Below are positions 44,949 through 54,219 of a stretch of DNA of 64,000 bases, in pieces. The notes beneath the pieces are model-generated. The model did not search any database. It had not been told where the DNA came from and was given only the letters and a program-made list of their open reading frames with translations. Made by a program: the position numbers and the translations under genes. This stretch comes from Sphingomonas albertensis (GTDB lineage Bacteria; Pseudomonadota; Alphaproteobacteria; Sphingomonadales; Sphingomonadaceae): positions 1 through 64,000 of the forward strand of contig NZ_JACONT010000010.1 in the NCBI RefSeq assembly GCF_014358075.1. Reading direction: 5' to 3'. Numbering within the stretch: position 1 is the stretch's first letter; every line of letters starts with the position of its first letter.

Positions 44949-45896
44949 ATGACTTTACGTACCGCTTGGGTAGCAGCAGCAGCGTCGATTTCAATGATCG
45001 CCGTGAGTGCCACACCAGTCGATGCTCAGTTCGGTATTTTGGGAGGTCTGGCGAAGAAAGCCGGCATCTCGATGCCAAGCCTTCGCAAGGAGCCTATCTC
45101 CACCAGCCTGGCGGATGCCCGGTGGGGCGACCCCAGCCAAGACAGCTTCGTTCCACGTATGGCGAAGCGCGAGTTGTCCAGGTTGCAACATACACCAAAC
45201 GGCGGTTTTGTTCTAGAACCGGGATATTTCAGCTTCAACGGTCAGAGCTATTGCCTGCATGCCGGGACGCACGGTCCAGGAAAGGGCGATGGCTACCTGT
45301 ACGGGCCAACGCTTGGTGCCGCCAAGGATGCTGTGATTACGATCGTTCGGAACTCGGTTCAGCATCCCGAGATCGATCAGCACACGATACAAGCGCTGCT
45401 GTGGGCAATCCTGTCTCGCGCCAGGATTGAGGATCTATCGAGCGAGCAGAAGATCGCTGCAGCACAATTGCTGCCCCCCCGCCAGCTCGCCGGACTAAAC
45501 CGCGGTGTGTTCGATATGCTGGCAACCGGCCCGATCGCGGACAACCTTCCACGAGAGGTGCGCGCCGTGATGCAGGCTGAGGCTGACTTGCGCCGTATGT
45601 TGGTGACGCCAGGAACCAGCTACGGTGAACTGGAGCGGGTCGCAGTGTTGGCTGGGATGGCGCCGTTAGGTGAGGGAAGCATCGGCGTGCCTACCGGGCG
45701 GTGGAGCCACCATCCCGACGGCTACTGGATTCGCTATTTGCCCAACAGTTATTCGAACACCGTCGTCGAGATTTGGGTGCCGACGGACTCGCCCGGGATC
45801 GGTAAGGAATACGACCCGGCCACCCACATCGCGGTGCCGGGCAACACCTCCCGGCAGAGGCTGATACAATCAGGACGGGCTTACGCACACTCCTAA
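44949..45896 (+). CDS. Exported protein of unknown function
   Basis: The product is about 315 residues with a signal peptide (MTLRTAWVAAAASISMIAVSATPVDAQ). The mature part has a GGLAKKAG segment, then FVLEPGYFSFNGQSYCLHAGTHGPGKGDGYLYGP, where a lone Cys, His and Gly-rich turn stand out, then a helical middle (QHTIQALLWAILSRARIEDLSSEQKIAAAQLL) and a beta-rich end (WSHHPDGYWIRYLPNSYSNTVVEIWVP). No family is recognised. GGGGGCG precedes the ATG. It is the first of a long run of exported proteins of unknown function. Confidence 0.75.
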   Translation: MTLRTAWVAAAASISMIAVSATPVDAQFGILGGLAKKAGISMPSLRKEPISTSLADARWGDPSQDSFVPRMAKRELSRLQHTPNGGFVLEPGYFSFNGQSYCLHAGTHGPGKGDGYLYGPTLGAAKDAVITIVRNSVQHPEIDQHTIQALLWAILSRARIEDLSSEQKIAAAQLLPPRQLAGLNRGVFDMLATGPIADNLPREVRAVMQAEADLRRMLVTPGTSYGELERVAVLAGMAPLGEGSIGVPTGRWSHHPDGYWIRYLPNSYSNTVVEIWVPTDSPGIGKEYDPATHIAVPGNTSRQRLIQSGRAYAHS

Positions 45897-46101
45897 GTGC
45901 CTCGATCAAGCGCATGGCGCTTGGCAACTGGCGCCGTGTGTAGACAGCTGAAAAGGGACGTGTTGCGGCGATCCTATTGATCGCCTGACAGCATACTTAC
46001 CGCATGCGGTAAGCGTCATTGCCGATCAGATCGTCGGGGGTCGCGGACTAATCCTGCCTAGCCAGTTCCCATGCGATCGGTTCTGTTCGCCAGGCGTCGC
46101 G

Positions 46102-46845
46102 TCATCGCGGCGCCCTGGTGCCAGAGCCCAATGTCATGCTCTTCATCAAAGCGACTGCGCCAGAATGACTGATCTGTTCGACACGCCCGAAGGTTTCCGT
46201 TGAACAATCGCTGGTCGCGAGCAGGTCACCACCGCTCTGCACCTCGGCAAGCGACGGGATGTACCCGTCCAGCCTGTAGCTGATCGACCAGCTTGCTACC
46301 GAGGTGGCCGTCGGCGCGTCGAATGCATAGACCGACAGGAGGCCTGGCCGCTTACCAGGTGCCGACACGAAGAAATAATTCGTTCCGTCAGAAACCATCG
46401 GTGCGCAGTACAAGGCCTGTACCTTGAACCCCGCGTTTCTGAAGGCTTGGACGGGATTGAAGGTCAGCGGCTGCCCCTCCGGCGCGTACCATTCGAAAGT
46501 CATCTCCGGCACGGTCGCTTTCCGGGGAATTGTCACCGTACCGCCTGCCAAGGTTCCGACCTGCCGGCCGTCTTTATCCGTATGAGAACGGGGATCCGTC
46601 CACCGGACTTAAGAGGCCTTCGCCCGAAGCATCGCGATGGTCGGAGAGCGGGTCGAGCGGGCCTCAGGACTAAACGCAAGGATCGCTTCGGCAAGGGCGT
46701 CCATCGGCGTCGAGTGCGCGGTCGGGGCACGGATAGAGCCCTTTCTCTCGTCCCCGTGTCGCGAGTGTTCGGAGGCTGCTGTTGCAACCCCCATGGGTCC
46801 GATCAAAGCAGTCGTCCCAACTACGCTACGGGATAGCCTACTCAA
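46102..46845 (-). pseudogene. Exported protein gene interrupted by a stop codon
   Basis: A TTG at 46845 is preceded by a near-perfect AGGAGG ribosome site and starts a signal peptide (SRLSRSVVGTTALIGPMGVATAAS). The frame meets TAA at 46609-46611, then continues without shift as DKDGRQVGTLAGGTVTIPRKATVPEMTFEWYAP to its end at 46102. Removing that one codon gives about 247 residues. The downstream half on its own has no ribosome site. The intact protein would be a secreted beta-rich protein with Cys near DCSTET and LYCAP. Function unknown. Confidence 0.6.
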
Positions 46846-46930
46846 TCTTTCTCCTCCTAGCATTTCTGATCAGGCAATGCGGTCAACCGTCCATCCGACC
46901 GGGCGAAAGGCGATGGAAACTGCAACGGCA

Positions 46931-47716
46931 TTAACACCACAATGCACCATGCCGCATATGGGGATTGGCGCAGCCGGACTGCGGCAGCGGCAAGGGCTGT
47001 CCCACCCTCCACAAGCCGAGTCGCCGTTGGATACCTGGCATCTCGGAGTCGATCACCGCCAGACGGTTTCCGTCGCCGTACGTCGTCGCGCTGCGGTAGC
47101 GCAACACCTGCTTGTAGACGCCCGACGCGACGGACCGGTTGACGATGATCCAAAAACCGAACGGTGCGTCGCTGGTTGGTTCGGCCGAGATGACGAATCC
47201 TCTAAGCACGCCTTTGGCGATGTACCGTATTTCCTGATTGTTGTTCCTGCGGGTCACGTGCGCGTAAACCCGAGTAAACACATCCCGCCCGCGATCATAT
47301 CCGAACAGCTGCGTTGCGACCCGTCGATCGCCGTTCATGGCCGAGAGACTGCCGATCTCGACGAGCAGCAGGGTCCTTGCGTCACTGGGATGCACCAATG
47401 CCACGTTGCCCAGAACATGGGGTTCGGAAAACGCATCTTTCCCGTCTTCTGGCGTGAGGATGTAGTTGGCGTCGGGGCGGCAAGATTGACCGTTATCGTT
47501 GCTGATACACAGCGAGACTGGTCCTGGTGCTTCCTCGCCCGATAAACCCTCGACGTCCTCACCCTGGGTAGCGGTGAACCGCCAGGGTGATCGTGTCGCA
47601 AACGGTTTTGATAAGTCGATCGTCGATATGGCTCGCGCTGTTGCTGCCGAGCCGTCAGCTACAGGCGACACCAACGCCCCAAGGATCATCGTCGAGGCTG
47701 CAAAGCGCAACGTCAT
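46931..47716 (-). CDS. Exported protein of unknown function
   Basis: The product is about 261 residues with a signal peptide (MTLRFAASTMILGALVSPVADGSAATA). The mature part is beta-rich with two nearby cysteines (SLCISNDNGQSCRPD) and later segments ARTLLLVEIGSLSAMNGDRRVATQLFGYD and FGFWIIVNRSVASGVYKQVLRYRSATTYGDGN. The last segment resembles surface beta-sheet proteins without an enzyme motif. An upstream in-frame extension of 34 codons lacks coding character. Neighbours on both sides are also exported unknowns, but spacing does not suggest a tight operon. Confidence 0.72.
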   Translation of the reverse strand: MTLRFAASTMILGALVSPVADGSAATARAISTIDLSKPFATRSPWRFTATQGEDVEGLSGEEAPGPVSLCISNDNGQSCRPDANYILTPEDGKDAFSEPHVLGNVALVHPSDARTLLLVEIGSLSAMNGDRRVATQLFGYDRGRDVFTRVYAHVTRRNNNQEIRYIAKGVLRGFVISAEPTSDAPFGFWIIVNRSVASGVYKQVLRYRSATTYGDGNRLAVIDSEMPGIQRRLGLWRVGQPLPLPQSGCANPHMRHGALWC

Positions 47717-47906
47717 CGTTACAGTCTCTTTGGTGAAGAGCGCCGTGGCGAGGTGCTCGGACGCAAATGTGTCGCAGTAGGTTGCGTCGCTGGGCGCACC
47801 GGCAGGAATGAAGCGCACGTCGCGGACGAAGTCGAGGTGGGAGCGTATCTGTTCCAGCTAGGATCAGCCTCGATGGTCTTCAGGACGCAGGATCGAGATG
47901 TCGCGT

Positions 47907-48344
47907 TCAGCATGCCACGCCCCAGATACCGCGCATGCTGGTTGCCACGCCGTCCCGGTCGATCGTCAGGACGGCGCGTCTGCTGCTGCTGTCCGACGCG
48001 AGGTTCGAGGTGGCTTTGCCGAACGATCGAATCCGCAGCCGATAGCCTGCACAAGAGACGTTGCCCCGCCCAGTCTCCAGATCCTCGATGGCGACCGTCG
48101 TAAAGCGGCACGAATGCAGCTCATTCCGGTCGCGGAGGAGAAGTTCGGTGCCGACTAGTTGCAGATAGTCGTACCTGCCGAGGGTGAACGTCGATGTGCA
48201 CCCGGTCTCCTGCGTAGACCGTTCGTCCTGATCGCTCAGCGGGAGAAGGCGCCCGCGCGCCTGAGCACGGGGTTCTGCGTGAATGCGCACGGGTGTCCAC
48301 GCAGCCGCGGCAACGATGGCGGTAAAAATTACAACGCGGAACAA
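47907..48344 (-). CDS. Exported cysteine-containing protein
   Basis: The product is 145 residues starting at a TTG (no in-frame ATG is near). The signal peptide reads MFRVVIFTAIVAAAAWTPVRIHA. The mature part has four cysteines (ETGCTST, LHSCRFT, NVSCAGY and the C-terminal GVAC), suggesting two disulfides, and a beta-strand pattern (LGRYDYLQLVGTELLLRDRNELHSCRF). No known family. The non-ATG start and weak ribosome site leave some doubt. Confidence 0.6.
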   Translation of the reverse strand: MFRVVIFTAIVAAAAWTPVRIHAEPRAQARGRLLPLSDQDERSTQETGCTSTFTLGRYDYLQLVGTELLLRDRNELHSCRFTTVAIEDLETGRGNVSCAGYRLRIRSFGKATSNLASDSSSRRAVLTIDRDGVATSMRGIWGVAC

Positions 48345-48601
48345 CAGGATCGTGCTTCTCCCCTGCTACGCCAAACGCGTATAACCCGAGCGTTTTCGCG
48401 CAACAGGTGCAGTTGGTGAGCCCTGTGATTGCAGTGGCGCTGAAAAGCCACTGCATACGATGCCGCTTGCCGCCGAGCAGACCATTAGTTGGCGCGGGTC
48501 CGCCCCGACTTGCAGCCCACTCGACATGGCAACTGCGGTCGCCGTCGGCGTAGAGATGCCTTAACGCGGGGCTCGCGCCCCTCCTGTGGATCCGTCTTCC
48601 C

Positions 48602-49693
48602 ATGCATCGACTTCATGCTCTAGCCGCTGCGTTCTGCGTTCTGATGCTGCCAGCAAGCGCTTCGGCTGCGCCGGAAACGGTGTTTGAAGGCGTGGCCGGT
48701 ACCGCGCGCATCGTCGTCGCGATGACGGAGGACAAGGGCGAGGTCGATGGTCACTATTTCTACCAGACGTCGCGGCTCGACATTGATCTTTCCGGCACTG
48801 CTACGGGCACAACGCTGACTCTGGAGTCGCGAACGACCGGCGATCACCTGCTTCTAAAGCGAATTGGACCGAACCTTAACGGCACGCTGACAACTGCAAA
48901 GGGCAGGCGCTTAGCCGTAAGCGTGCACCCAGCAGCCGTTCCGGCCGCGCTTCCGGCCGACCTGCCGACCGAACTCAGCGTTTATGAACGTTGGCGTCTC
49001 GCCGGTCTTCATTTTACTTCGCAGCCGGCCGAGACGATCCACGGCAGGACAATCCGGTGGTATCGGGAGCCGCTTTCCGGCATCCGGCTGTTCCGGATCG
49101 AAAGCGGCTACTCCACCGCGGCGATGGTCGCGGTAAACCACACTCTTGCCCGCAATCAATGGCAGAACGTCTCCACCTGGTTCGCGTGCACCGGATCGGA
49201 CGGCCAGCCCGGCACCGATGTTGCGGAGGCGGACAAGCCCTGGCTCGGGGTCGATCATATGAGCTATGTCTGGACGGCAAGCTGGAGCTGCGCGGGTACC
49301 GCGCACCCGGATTTCGGCGCTGATGGCCATAGCTATGACATGGCTACTGGCAGAGAGTTGGTCCTGGATGCGGTGCTCCCCTTCGGATCGGAATCAGTTC
49401 CTGCAGAAGATAGCGACGAGTGGTACAAATATCGCAGCAACCGCTTCGCGCCGGGCGTTGTCGCGTTGCTAAAGCGCTTTCATCGAGACGAGATGGTACC
49501 GCCGAGTAAGGGCGACGACGACGCATGCGACTATTCTGATCCCGAAGTCTGGGATTTTCCGGCATGGGCGCTTTCCGAAAAGGGCCTGTGGCTCGGCGCA
49601 TATTTCCCGAGAGCGCAGCGCCCGTGCGACGCGCCAGATTGGGCGGTCATCCCGTGGTCATCGCTGCGTCTCCCACGCGCGACTCTACCGTAG
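48602..49693 (+). CDS. Exported protein, DUF3298/RsiV-like C-terminal half
   Basis: The product is 363 residues with a signal peptide (MHRLHALAAAFCVLMLPASASAA). The N-terminal half is a small beta-sheet (FEGVAGTARIVVAMTEDKGEVDGHYFYQTSRLDIDLSGT). The second half has YDMATGRELVLDAVLPFGS and, near the end, FPAWALSEKGLWLGAYFPRAQRPCDAPDWAVIPWSSLR. That order (a 'tG--l-l-dl' strand followed by a late 'y-i--p---a--g' strand) resembles DUF3298-type domains of RsiV and PdaC-related proteins. Several Trp and Cys residues are present. The function is unknown; a cell-wall role would be a guess. Confidence 0.72.
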   Translation: MHRLHALAAAFCVLMLPASASAAPETVFEGVAGTARIVVAMTEDKGEVDGHYFYQTSRLDIDLSGTATGTTLTLESRTTGDHLLLKRIGPNLNGTLTTAKGRRLAVSVHPAAVPAALPADLPTELSVYERWRLAGLHFTSQPAETIHGRTIRWYREPLSGIRLFRIESGYSTAAMVAVNHTLARNQWQNVSTWFACTGSDGQPGTDVAEADKPWLGVDHMSYVWTASWSCAGTAHPDFGADGHSYDMATGRELVLDAVLPFGSESVPAEDSDEWYKYRSNRFAPGVVALLKRFHRDEMVPPSKGDDDACDYSDPEVWDFPAWALSEKGLWLGAYFPRAQRPCDAPDWAVIPWSSLRLPRATLP

Positions 49694-49805
49694 GCCTATA
49701 ACAGTTAAGCGACGCAAAGCTCCAGGACCGGCGCGGGTGCGTTGCAAAGCCCGCCCCCTTCAGGCACCGGATCGGCGCTCAGATATCCGCGACTGGAGGC
49801 CTATG

Positions 49806-50228
49806 ATGTTAGCGATCTTTGCTTTGGCGTTAGGCGCTGCAGCAGTGCCCGGTGCCGGCCATTGCCCCGGGTCGTCGACGCAAGAAGTCGACGCTTGCCT
49901 GGCAAGTCGTTTCGACGAGGCCGATGCCGAGCTGAACCGCTATTATCAGGCCACGATCAAGCGCCTTCGGGAAGAGCGTGAAACCGCATCGGAGCAGATG
50001 CTTGTTCGTGCCGAGCGGTCATGGGTGGCCTATCGAACATCCGAATGCGGCGCGGTCTATGAGAACTGGATCGGTGGCAGCATTCGAGGGAGCATGGCAC
50101 TGAATTGCCAGATACGGCTTACACGCATGCGGACATACACCATCTGGCTCCACTGGCTGACATACATTGACAGCACGCCGCCGGTACTGCCGCGGCCTAA
50201 CATCGAAAGTGTTCTCTCACCGGCTTAG
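49806..50228 (+). CDS. LprI/DUF1311-type exported protein
   Basis: The product is about 140 residues. A signal peptide (MLAIFALALGAAAVPGAG) is followed by the DUF1311/LprI helical repeat: CPGSSTQEVDACLASRFDEADAELNRYYQATIKRLRE, then AERSWVAYRTSECGAVYENWIGGSIRGSMALNCQIRLTRMRT. Four conserved cysteines fit two disulfides. Related LprI proteins inhibit lysozyme. GGAGG is spaced for this ATG; an adjacent ATG (49803) is equivalent. The next gene starts 10 bases after its stop. Confidence 0.85.
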   Translation: MLAIFALALGAAAVPGAGHCPGSSTQEVDACLASRFDEADAELNRYYQATIKRLREERETASEQMLVRAERSWVAYRTSECGAVYENWIGGSIRGSMALNCQIRLTRMRTYTIWLHWLTYIDSTPPVLPRPNIESVLSPA

Positions 50229-50237
50229 GAGACTCGA

Positions 50238-50723
50238 ATGCAGGGATTTCGCACCGCGCTCGCCGGGCGTACGACCGCCGCCATTCTTGCCGGCGCGTTG
50301 GCGCTTGGCCCTTTGCAGGCGCAGGAGCTGGCGACCGACCAACAACTGCAGACCGCGTTCGGTTCGGTATACAATCACCTAGGCCTGATGGAATATTGCA
50401 TGGGCAAGGGGTTCGCCACTGCCGTCGACGTCGCCAATACGCGCAAGTCGGTCGTCGCGACGATCGCAGGCATGACCGTGACCCCGAAGGCGTTTGCCCA
50501 GCAAGCCGTCGGTCGACGCGGCGACATTGTCGGGCCGCAGGTGATCGGCCTAATGGACTCGAGCAACCACGCCCGCCCCGAAGAGGTTCGCGAAGGACAG
50601 ACCATGTCGCTGGCCGACAACGCCCGCGCGCAGAAGTCGTCCGAACGCACGCTCTGCAGGCAGATGGCGGAACAGGTTTCGGCCGTGATGGAGGCGGCAT
50701 CGAGAGCGGCGTCCGATCAATAA
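50238..50723 (+). CDS. Exported protein of unknown function
   Basis: The product is 161 residues with a signal peptide (MQGFRTALAGRTTAAILAGALALGPLQAQ). The mature protein is mostly helical with two cysteines (MEYCMGKGF and RTLCRQMAEQ) that could bridge the first and last helices. No family recognised. It follows the LprI-type gene by 10 bases with its own GGAG, so the two are probably co-transcribed. Confidence 0.7.
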   Translation: MQGFRTALAGRTTAAILAGALALGPLQAQELATDQQLQTAFGSVYNHLGLMEYCMGKGFATAVDVANTRKSVVATIAGMTVTPKAFAQQAVGRRGDIVGPQVIGLMDSSNHARPEEVREGQTMSLADNARAQKSSERTLCRQMAEQVSAVMEAASRAASDQ

Positions 50724-50751
50724 CGCCAAGTGGGGGATCAATGTCCCGCCA

Positions 50752-51243
50752 TCAGCTGGGGCCGCCGTCTAAATCACCGACGCATTGCACGTCGGGCTCC
50801 GCTTTCGCCATGCGTTGCAAGTCCCCGGCCCGCGCGACGATGCCCGGGAAGATCGCGTCGGGGGTGGCCGTGTAGGTCCGAAGAAGTTGCAAGGCCCACG
50901 CATAATGCCGCGCGCCGACTTCGCAGCTGTTGCTGCCGCCATCGCCCTCGCCCCATACTTTGCGCCATCCGGCTTGGCCGTCGCGCTTCAGGATGGCCTG
51001 GAAGGTGCCAACCGGGCCTTCGGCGCGAACATAGGCAACCGCACCCGGGCCCGCCCAAAGGACCCGAAACGCGCGGAAGGTGAAACGCGATCGCGTGCTA
51101 TCGTCGCCCGCATGGAGCGTCTTGACGATCGCAGTGCGTTCCGGGCTTCCCGGAGCTGGCGTGTGGACGGCGGGCGGCGCGGCCAGCGCCGCTGGCGCCA
51201 ACGCGAGCAGCGTCGCGACGCCTGAGGAAGAGTAACGGGTCAT
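50752..51243 (-). CDS. Exported protein of unknown function
   Basis: The product is about 163 residues with a signal peptide (MTRYSSSGVATLLALAPAALAAP). The mature part begins with PGSPERTAIVKTLHAG, continues with beta-strands (FTFRAFRVLWAGPGAVAYVRAEG, QAILKRDGQAGWRKVWGEGDGGSNSCEVG) and ends DVQCVGD. The opening 'gs--R--il-alr' followed by 'f-v---rv---wA' and two late cysteines recurs in small secreted proteobacterial proteins. It converges with the preceding gene. Confidence 0.7.
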   Translation of the reverse strand: MTRYSSSGVATLLALAPAALAAPPAVHTPAPGSPERTAIVKTLHAGDDSTRSRFTFRAFRVLWAGPGAVAYVRAEGPVGTFQAILKRDGQAGWRKVWGEGDGGSNSCEVGARHYAWALQLLRTYTATPDAIFPGIVARAGDLQRMAKAEPDVQCVGDLDGGPS

Positions 51244-51475
51244 ATCAACCGACAATGCGATAGATTAGCCGCGCCAGCCAGCCGCCCCGTCGATACGGAG
51301 GCCCCTTTCTCGAAAACGATCGGAAAACATGCGTAATCGCGGGGATAGCGATTCGCCTGGAATTTGATCGGCATTGCAAGAAGCTGCGTATTTCCGGGAG
51401 TGGCTGTTCCCCGATAAGATGACGAAACGGGCTCACGACTAGACGCAGGGCCCAACCATCGAACCGAGAACAGCC

Positions 51476-51769
51476 GTGGCGCAGTATATCGGTCTGGATG
51501 TTTCACTGAAAGACACATTCATCTCGGTCCGCGATGACGGGCGGCGGATCTGGCACGGCAAATGCCCGTCTGATCCTCGGGCGCTGACGGAAGTGATCCG
51601 CAAGCGCGCACCGGACGTGAGCCGGGTCGTGTTCAAGACTGGCCCCTTGTCGACCTGGTACTACCATCAAGCGTGCCGCCATCGCGGTTGCGCGCAAGCT
51701 TTCCGTCATCATGCACGCATGCTGAAATTCGGCGAACGCTTCGAGCGCCCCACGGTCACCGCAGCTTAA
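51476..51769 (+). pseudogene. IS110-family transposase, internally deleted remnant
   Basis: The first 60 residues are an IS110 DEDD N-terminus (YIGLDVSLKDTFISVRDDGRRIWHGK, then VVFKTGPLSTWYYH). The frame then jumps into what reads, in a neighbouring frame, as RAAIAVARKLSVIMH and, in its own, RMLKFGERFE, the extreme C-terminus of such transposases. The middle, including the serine-containing transposase domain, is gone. The start is GTG at 51476. Not functional. Confidence 0.75.
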
Positions 51770-51836
51770 CCGTACCCGCACAGGAGTTGCCCAACACGCT
51801 AACGCTATAGCGTCGCTTGTGGCCGACGCGCCCAAA

Positions 51837-52427
51837 TCAATGCACGGGACGCCACTTGGAGAATGCAGTAATATGGCCTGGACGGTCGCGGAAGACGCGG
51901 GGCGGGCCGTCGCGGACAAGCGCCTCGGCATTGGGGTCGTTGCTAGGATTGAACGTCCATGATTCCGTGCGCTCGTTGTCGAAGACGAAGCCGGTCCGAT
52001 CGTCGAGGCGGAAGGTGATATAGTCGGTCCAGTGCTGACCGCAGGCGACGCCGTTCTGGACGGTAAAGTAGCGCCCTTTGGTGGCGATCGGCGTGTCGCC
52101 GTCGAGGAACGGATCGCACTGTCCACCCTCGTCCGCCTTGAGCACGACTTGATCGTTGCGGCCGACCGGAAAAAACCGACCGCTCCTGCGCTCGTAGATC
52201 ATAAGGGGCCGAGCCGGAGCATCACCCGATTTCGCGAGCGCCTCCTCATCTTTGCGACCGATTGCGACGATCTCGAAACTGCGGATTGGCTCTCCTGCTG
52301 AAACACGCGCGCTGGCGAGTACCTCGTAGCCCAATGGGAGCTGGGCTTCCATCCCCGCCGGAAGCCTCGGCGCGGCGATTGCACCTGCCGCCGACATCAC
52401 GACGAGGATTGCTATCGTGTTCCGCAT
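51837..52427 (-). CDS. Exported protein of unknown function
   Basis: The product is 196 residues with a signal peptide (MRNTIAILVVMSAAGAIAAP). The mature part has PAGMEAQLPLGYEVLASARVSAGEPIRSFEIVAIGRKDEE, the look of a single integrin-like/VCBS-type beta blade, then PLMIYERRSGRFFPVGRNDQVVLKADEGGQCDPFLDG and HWTDYITFRLDDRTGFVFDNERTESW. Two cysteines flank the strand pair. I infer a beta-sandwich or propeller-fragment fold only from strand spacing. Function unknown. Confidence 0.7.
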   Translation of the reverse strand: MRNTIAILVVMSAAGAIAAPRLPAGMEAQLPLGYEVLASARVSAGEPIRSFEIVAIGRKDEEALAKSGDAPARPLMIYERRSGRFFPVGRNDQVVLKADEGGQCDPFLDGDTPIATKGRYFTVQNGVACGQHWTDYITFRLDDRTGFVFDNERTESWTFNPSNDPNAEALVRDGPPRVFRDRPGHITAFSKWRPVH

Positions 52428-52569
52428 CGGCGTCGAACCTCTTGGTATATGTTACGGCCATCGCAGAAGCGATCGAGTTTTGGGAAAGCTTCTCATGCTC
52501 GTTGGCAGCACCCGGCACGTGATCGCTCGCCCCTTATGGTATCACGGATTTTTTTGTCCGGGTCACTGA

Positions 52570-53079
52570 TCAGGGTCCGATGATCCGGGATCGGATCAGC
52601 GGCAACAAGCGATCGATCGCCTGTCTGGCCGATGCGGGATCCTGTGCAAGCGAGCGAACGGTCAGTAGATCGCCATCGCGGATGATGATCGCCGTGGCCC
52701 CCGCACGGTCGCCCAGCGGATACCCGCTTACCCAACCCACAGCCGGCGCCACCTCCAGTGCCGTGACGGTGCATCGAGGGCTGCGTGCGCGACAGATCTG
52801 TTGCAGATCGGCGATGCTTGTCGTGCCCGACCGAACCCGTTCCTCCGTTCCATCCGCCTGACGACCAATCAGAACGTCAACGACCGGTGCGCCCACACAA
52901 TCCGCGCAGAACAAGGTGACCCGCTGCGGTTCCTCTTTTGCCTCGAAGCCGGAGCCCAACGCCGTGGCAGCCGCCTGACCGACGCCCGTCAGATCTCTGG
53001 TTGCAAGTCCCTGTGCAGCCGCACTGGTCGCTAAGGCGATCATGCCGGCAATGGCGACTGTGCCAAGTCGATGACGCAT
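52570..53079 (-). CDS. Exported protein of unknown function
   Basis: The product is 169 residues with a signal peptide (MRHRLGTVAIAGMIALATSAAAQ). The mature part contains VTLFCADCVGAPVVDVLIGRQADGTEERVRSG, with a CxxC that could be redox-active or metal-binding, then ICRARSPRCTVTALEVAPAVGWVSGYPLGDRAGATAIIIRDGDLLTVRS. Two further cysteines follow. It is not thioredoxin-like by pattern. GGGGAAAG precedes the ATG. Confidence 0.72.
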   Translation of the reverse strand: MRHRLGTVAIAGMIALATSAAAQGLATRDLTGVGQAAATALGSGFEAKEEPQRVTLFCADCVGAPVVDVLIGRQADGTEERVRSGTTSIADLQQICRARSPRCTVTALEVAPAVGWVSGYPLGDRAGATAIIIRDGDLLTVRSLAQDPASARQAIDRLLPLIRSRIIGP

Positions 53080-53496
53080 ATTCTTGCTTTCCCCGCGCTC
53101 GCTTACGCATGCTCGAACGCGATCAGATTAGCCCTGAAGGCCGCGTGGTACCACCCGGGAGCTTCCCCGAAACTGTGGCGAACCACTCGTGCAGCTTGGC
53201 ACCGTGCGGGAGAAACGCCTTCGACAATAACCTGCCGGCAAGATCCGCCCCGGGTCGGCAACGGTCTGGTTGGCTTCCGAAAACGAACGACGTTTGAGAT
53301 GGGGAAAGCGTTCTCGGAATCGATTGTTTGCGGAAACTGTGTCCGGATAATGCATATGGGCCTACACGATCTGGAGTATAACCCTACAAATACATCGCCG
53401 AAATCTGGACGTCAGAGTCAGACCGGTTCATCGCCAAGCCGATGCACCAGATGCTTGGACTAGACACTTGGACAGGAACGGGGGACGGAGGGACTG
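53080..53496. other. Intergenic, no gene recognised
   Basis: One rightward open frame covers most of this 417-base stretch, but its composition (Arg/Ser/Cys-rich, no motif, no ribosome site) argues against coding. The right end holds the promoter and ribosome site of the next gene. Confidence 0.4.
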
Positions 53497-54042
53497 ATGA
53501 TTGGAAAGCCTTGCATCGCAATGGTTATGCTTGCGGCGTCATCCACTGGCAGCGCTCTAGAATCGGGTGTCACGCCTGTGCCCACTTCGGTCAACGCACT
53601 TGGGGGGTGTTGGGAGGGGCAGGGTACGGTGATGGGCAAAGCCGTCGCTATTGCGGTGAACGCCTATCCGATCGTCCAGGATGCGATGCTGGCTGTCGAA
53701 GCCGCAAGCAGCGCGCTCGTCGATCCGCAGGACCAGTACGCGGCCCACCTGGTTTTTGGAGGAACCGGTAAGCCTTCCAAAACCGGAGCTGGCCCTATCG
53801 TCGGATATTGGGCGGACAGTTTTGGCGGGGCGTCCGCGGTAGCGGGGCGCGGCGAAAGCAAGGCAGAGGGGTTCGATATTACTTACCAATATCCGGACAA
53901 GGCCTACGTGAACCGATGGCGCATATTAGGCGACCACCTCACTTGGCAGATTGTCACGCGGGACCGCAAATCTGTTGAGAAGCCTTTCGCCAGTTATACG
54001 CTTTCCAAGACGGCCTGCCGACCGCTCACAGGGGGCGGCTGA
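53497..54042 (+). CDS. Exported lipocalin-like protein
   Basis: The product is 181 residues with a short signal peptide (MIGKPCIAMVMLAASSTGSALESG). The mature sequence starts LGGCWEGQGTVMGKAV, a pattern resembling lipocalin or DUF1579-like barrels (G-xW-xG), and ends with VNRWRILGDHLTWQIVTRDRKSVEKPFASYTLSKTACRPL; the two cysteines would tie the ends of the barrel together. GGAGG precedes the ATG. Function unknown. Confidence 0.7.
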   Translation: MIGKPCIAMVMLAASSTGSALESGVTPVPTSVNALGGCWEGQGTVMGKAVAIAVNAYPIVQDAMLAVEAASSALVDPQDQYAAHLVFGGTGKPSKTGAGPIVGYWADSFGGASAVAGRGESKAEGFDITYQYPDKAYVNRWRILGDHLTWQIVTRDRKSVEKPFASYTLSKTACRPLTGGG

Positions 54043-54219
54043 AAAGGCGTGTAAGCCTTATACTGTTGTCTGGAAGACTTATGCATCGTCCAAACCGATC
54101 GTACCCCTCCCGATGATTCTTTATAACGATCGATTCCGAGAACGCCGATACCGGCTCGACTGCCGTTCCTTTTTAGGAACATCGGGCCAGGCGCTAGCGC
54201 TCCTTGCGGACGTTCAAGA

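Noticed and set aside
53071..53463. A 130-codon frame between two exported-protein genes
   Set aside because: It begins on the opposite strand inside the preceding gene's start region, lacks a ribosome site, and is Arg/Ser/Cys-rich without pattern.
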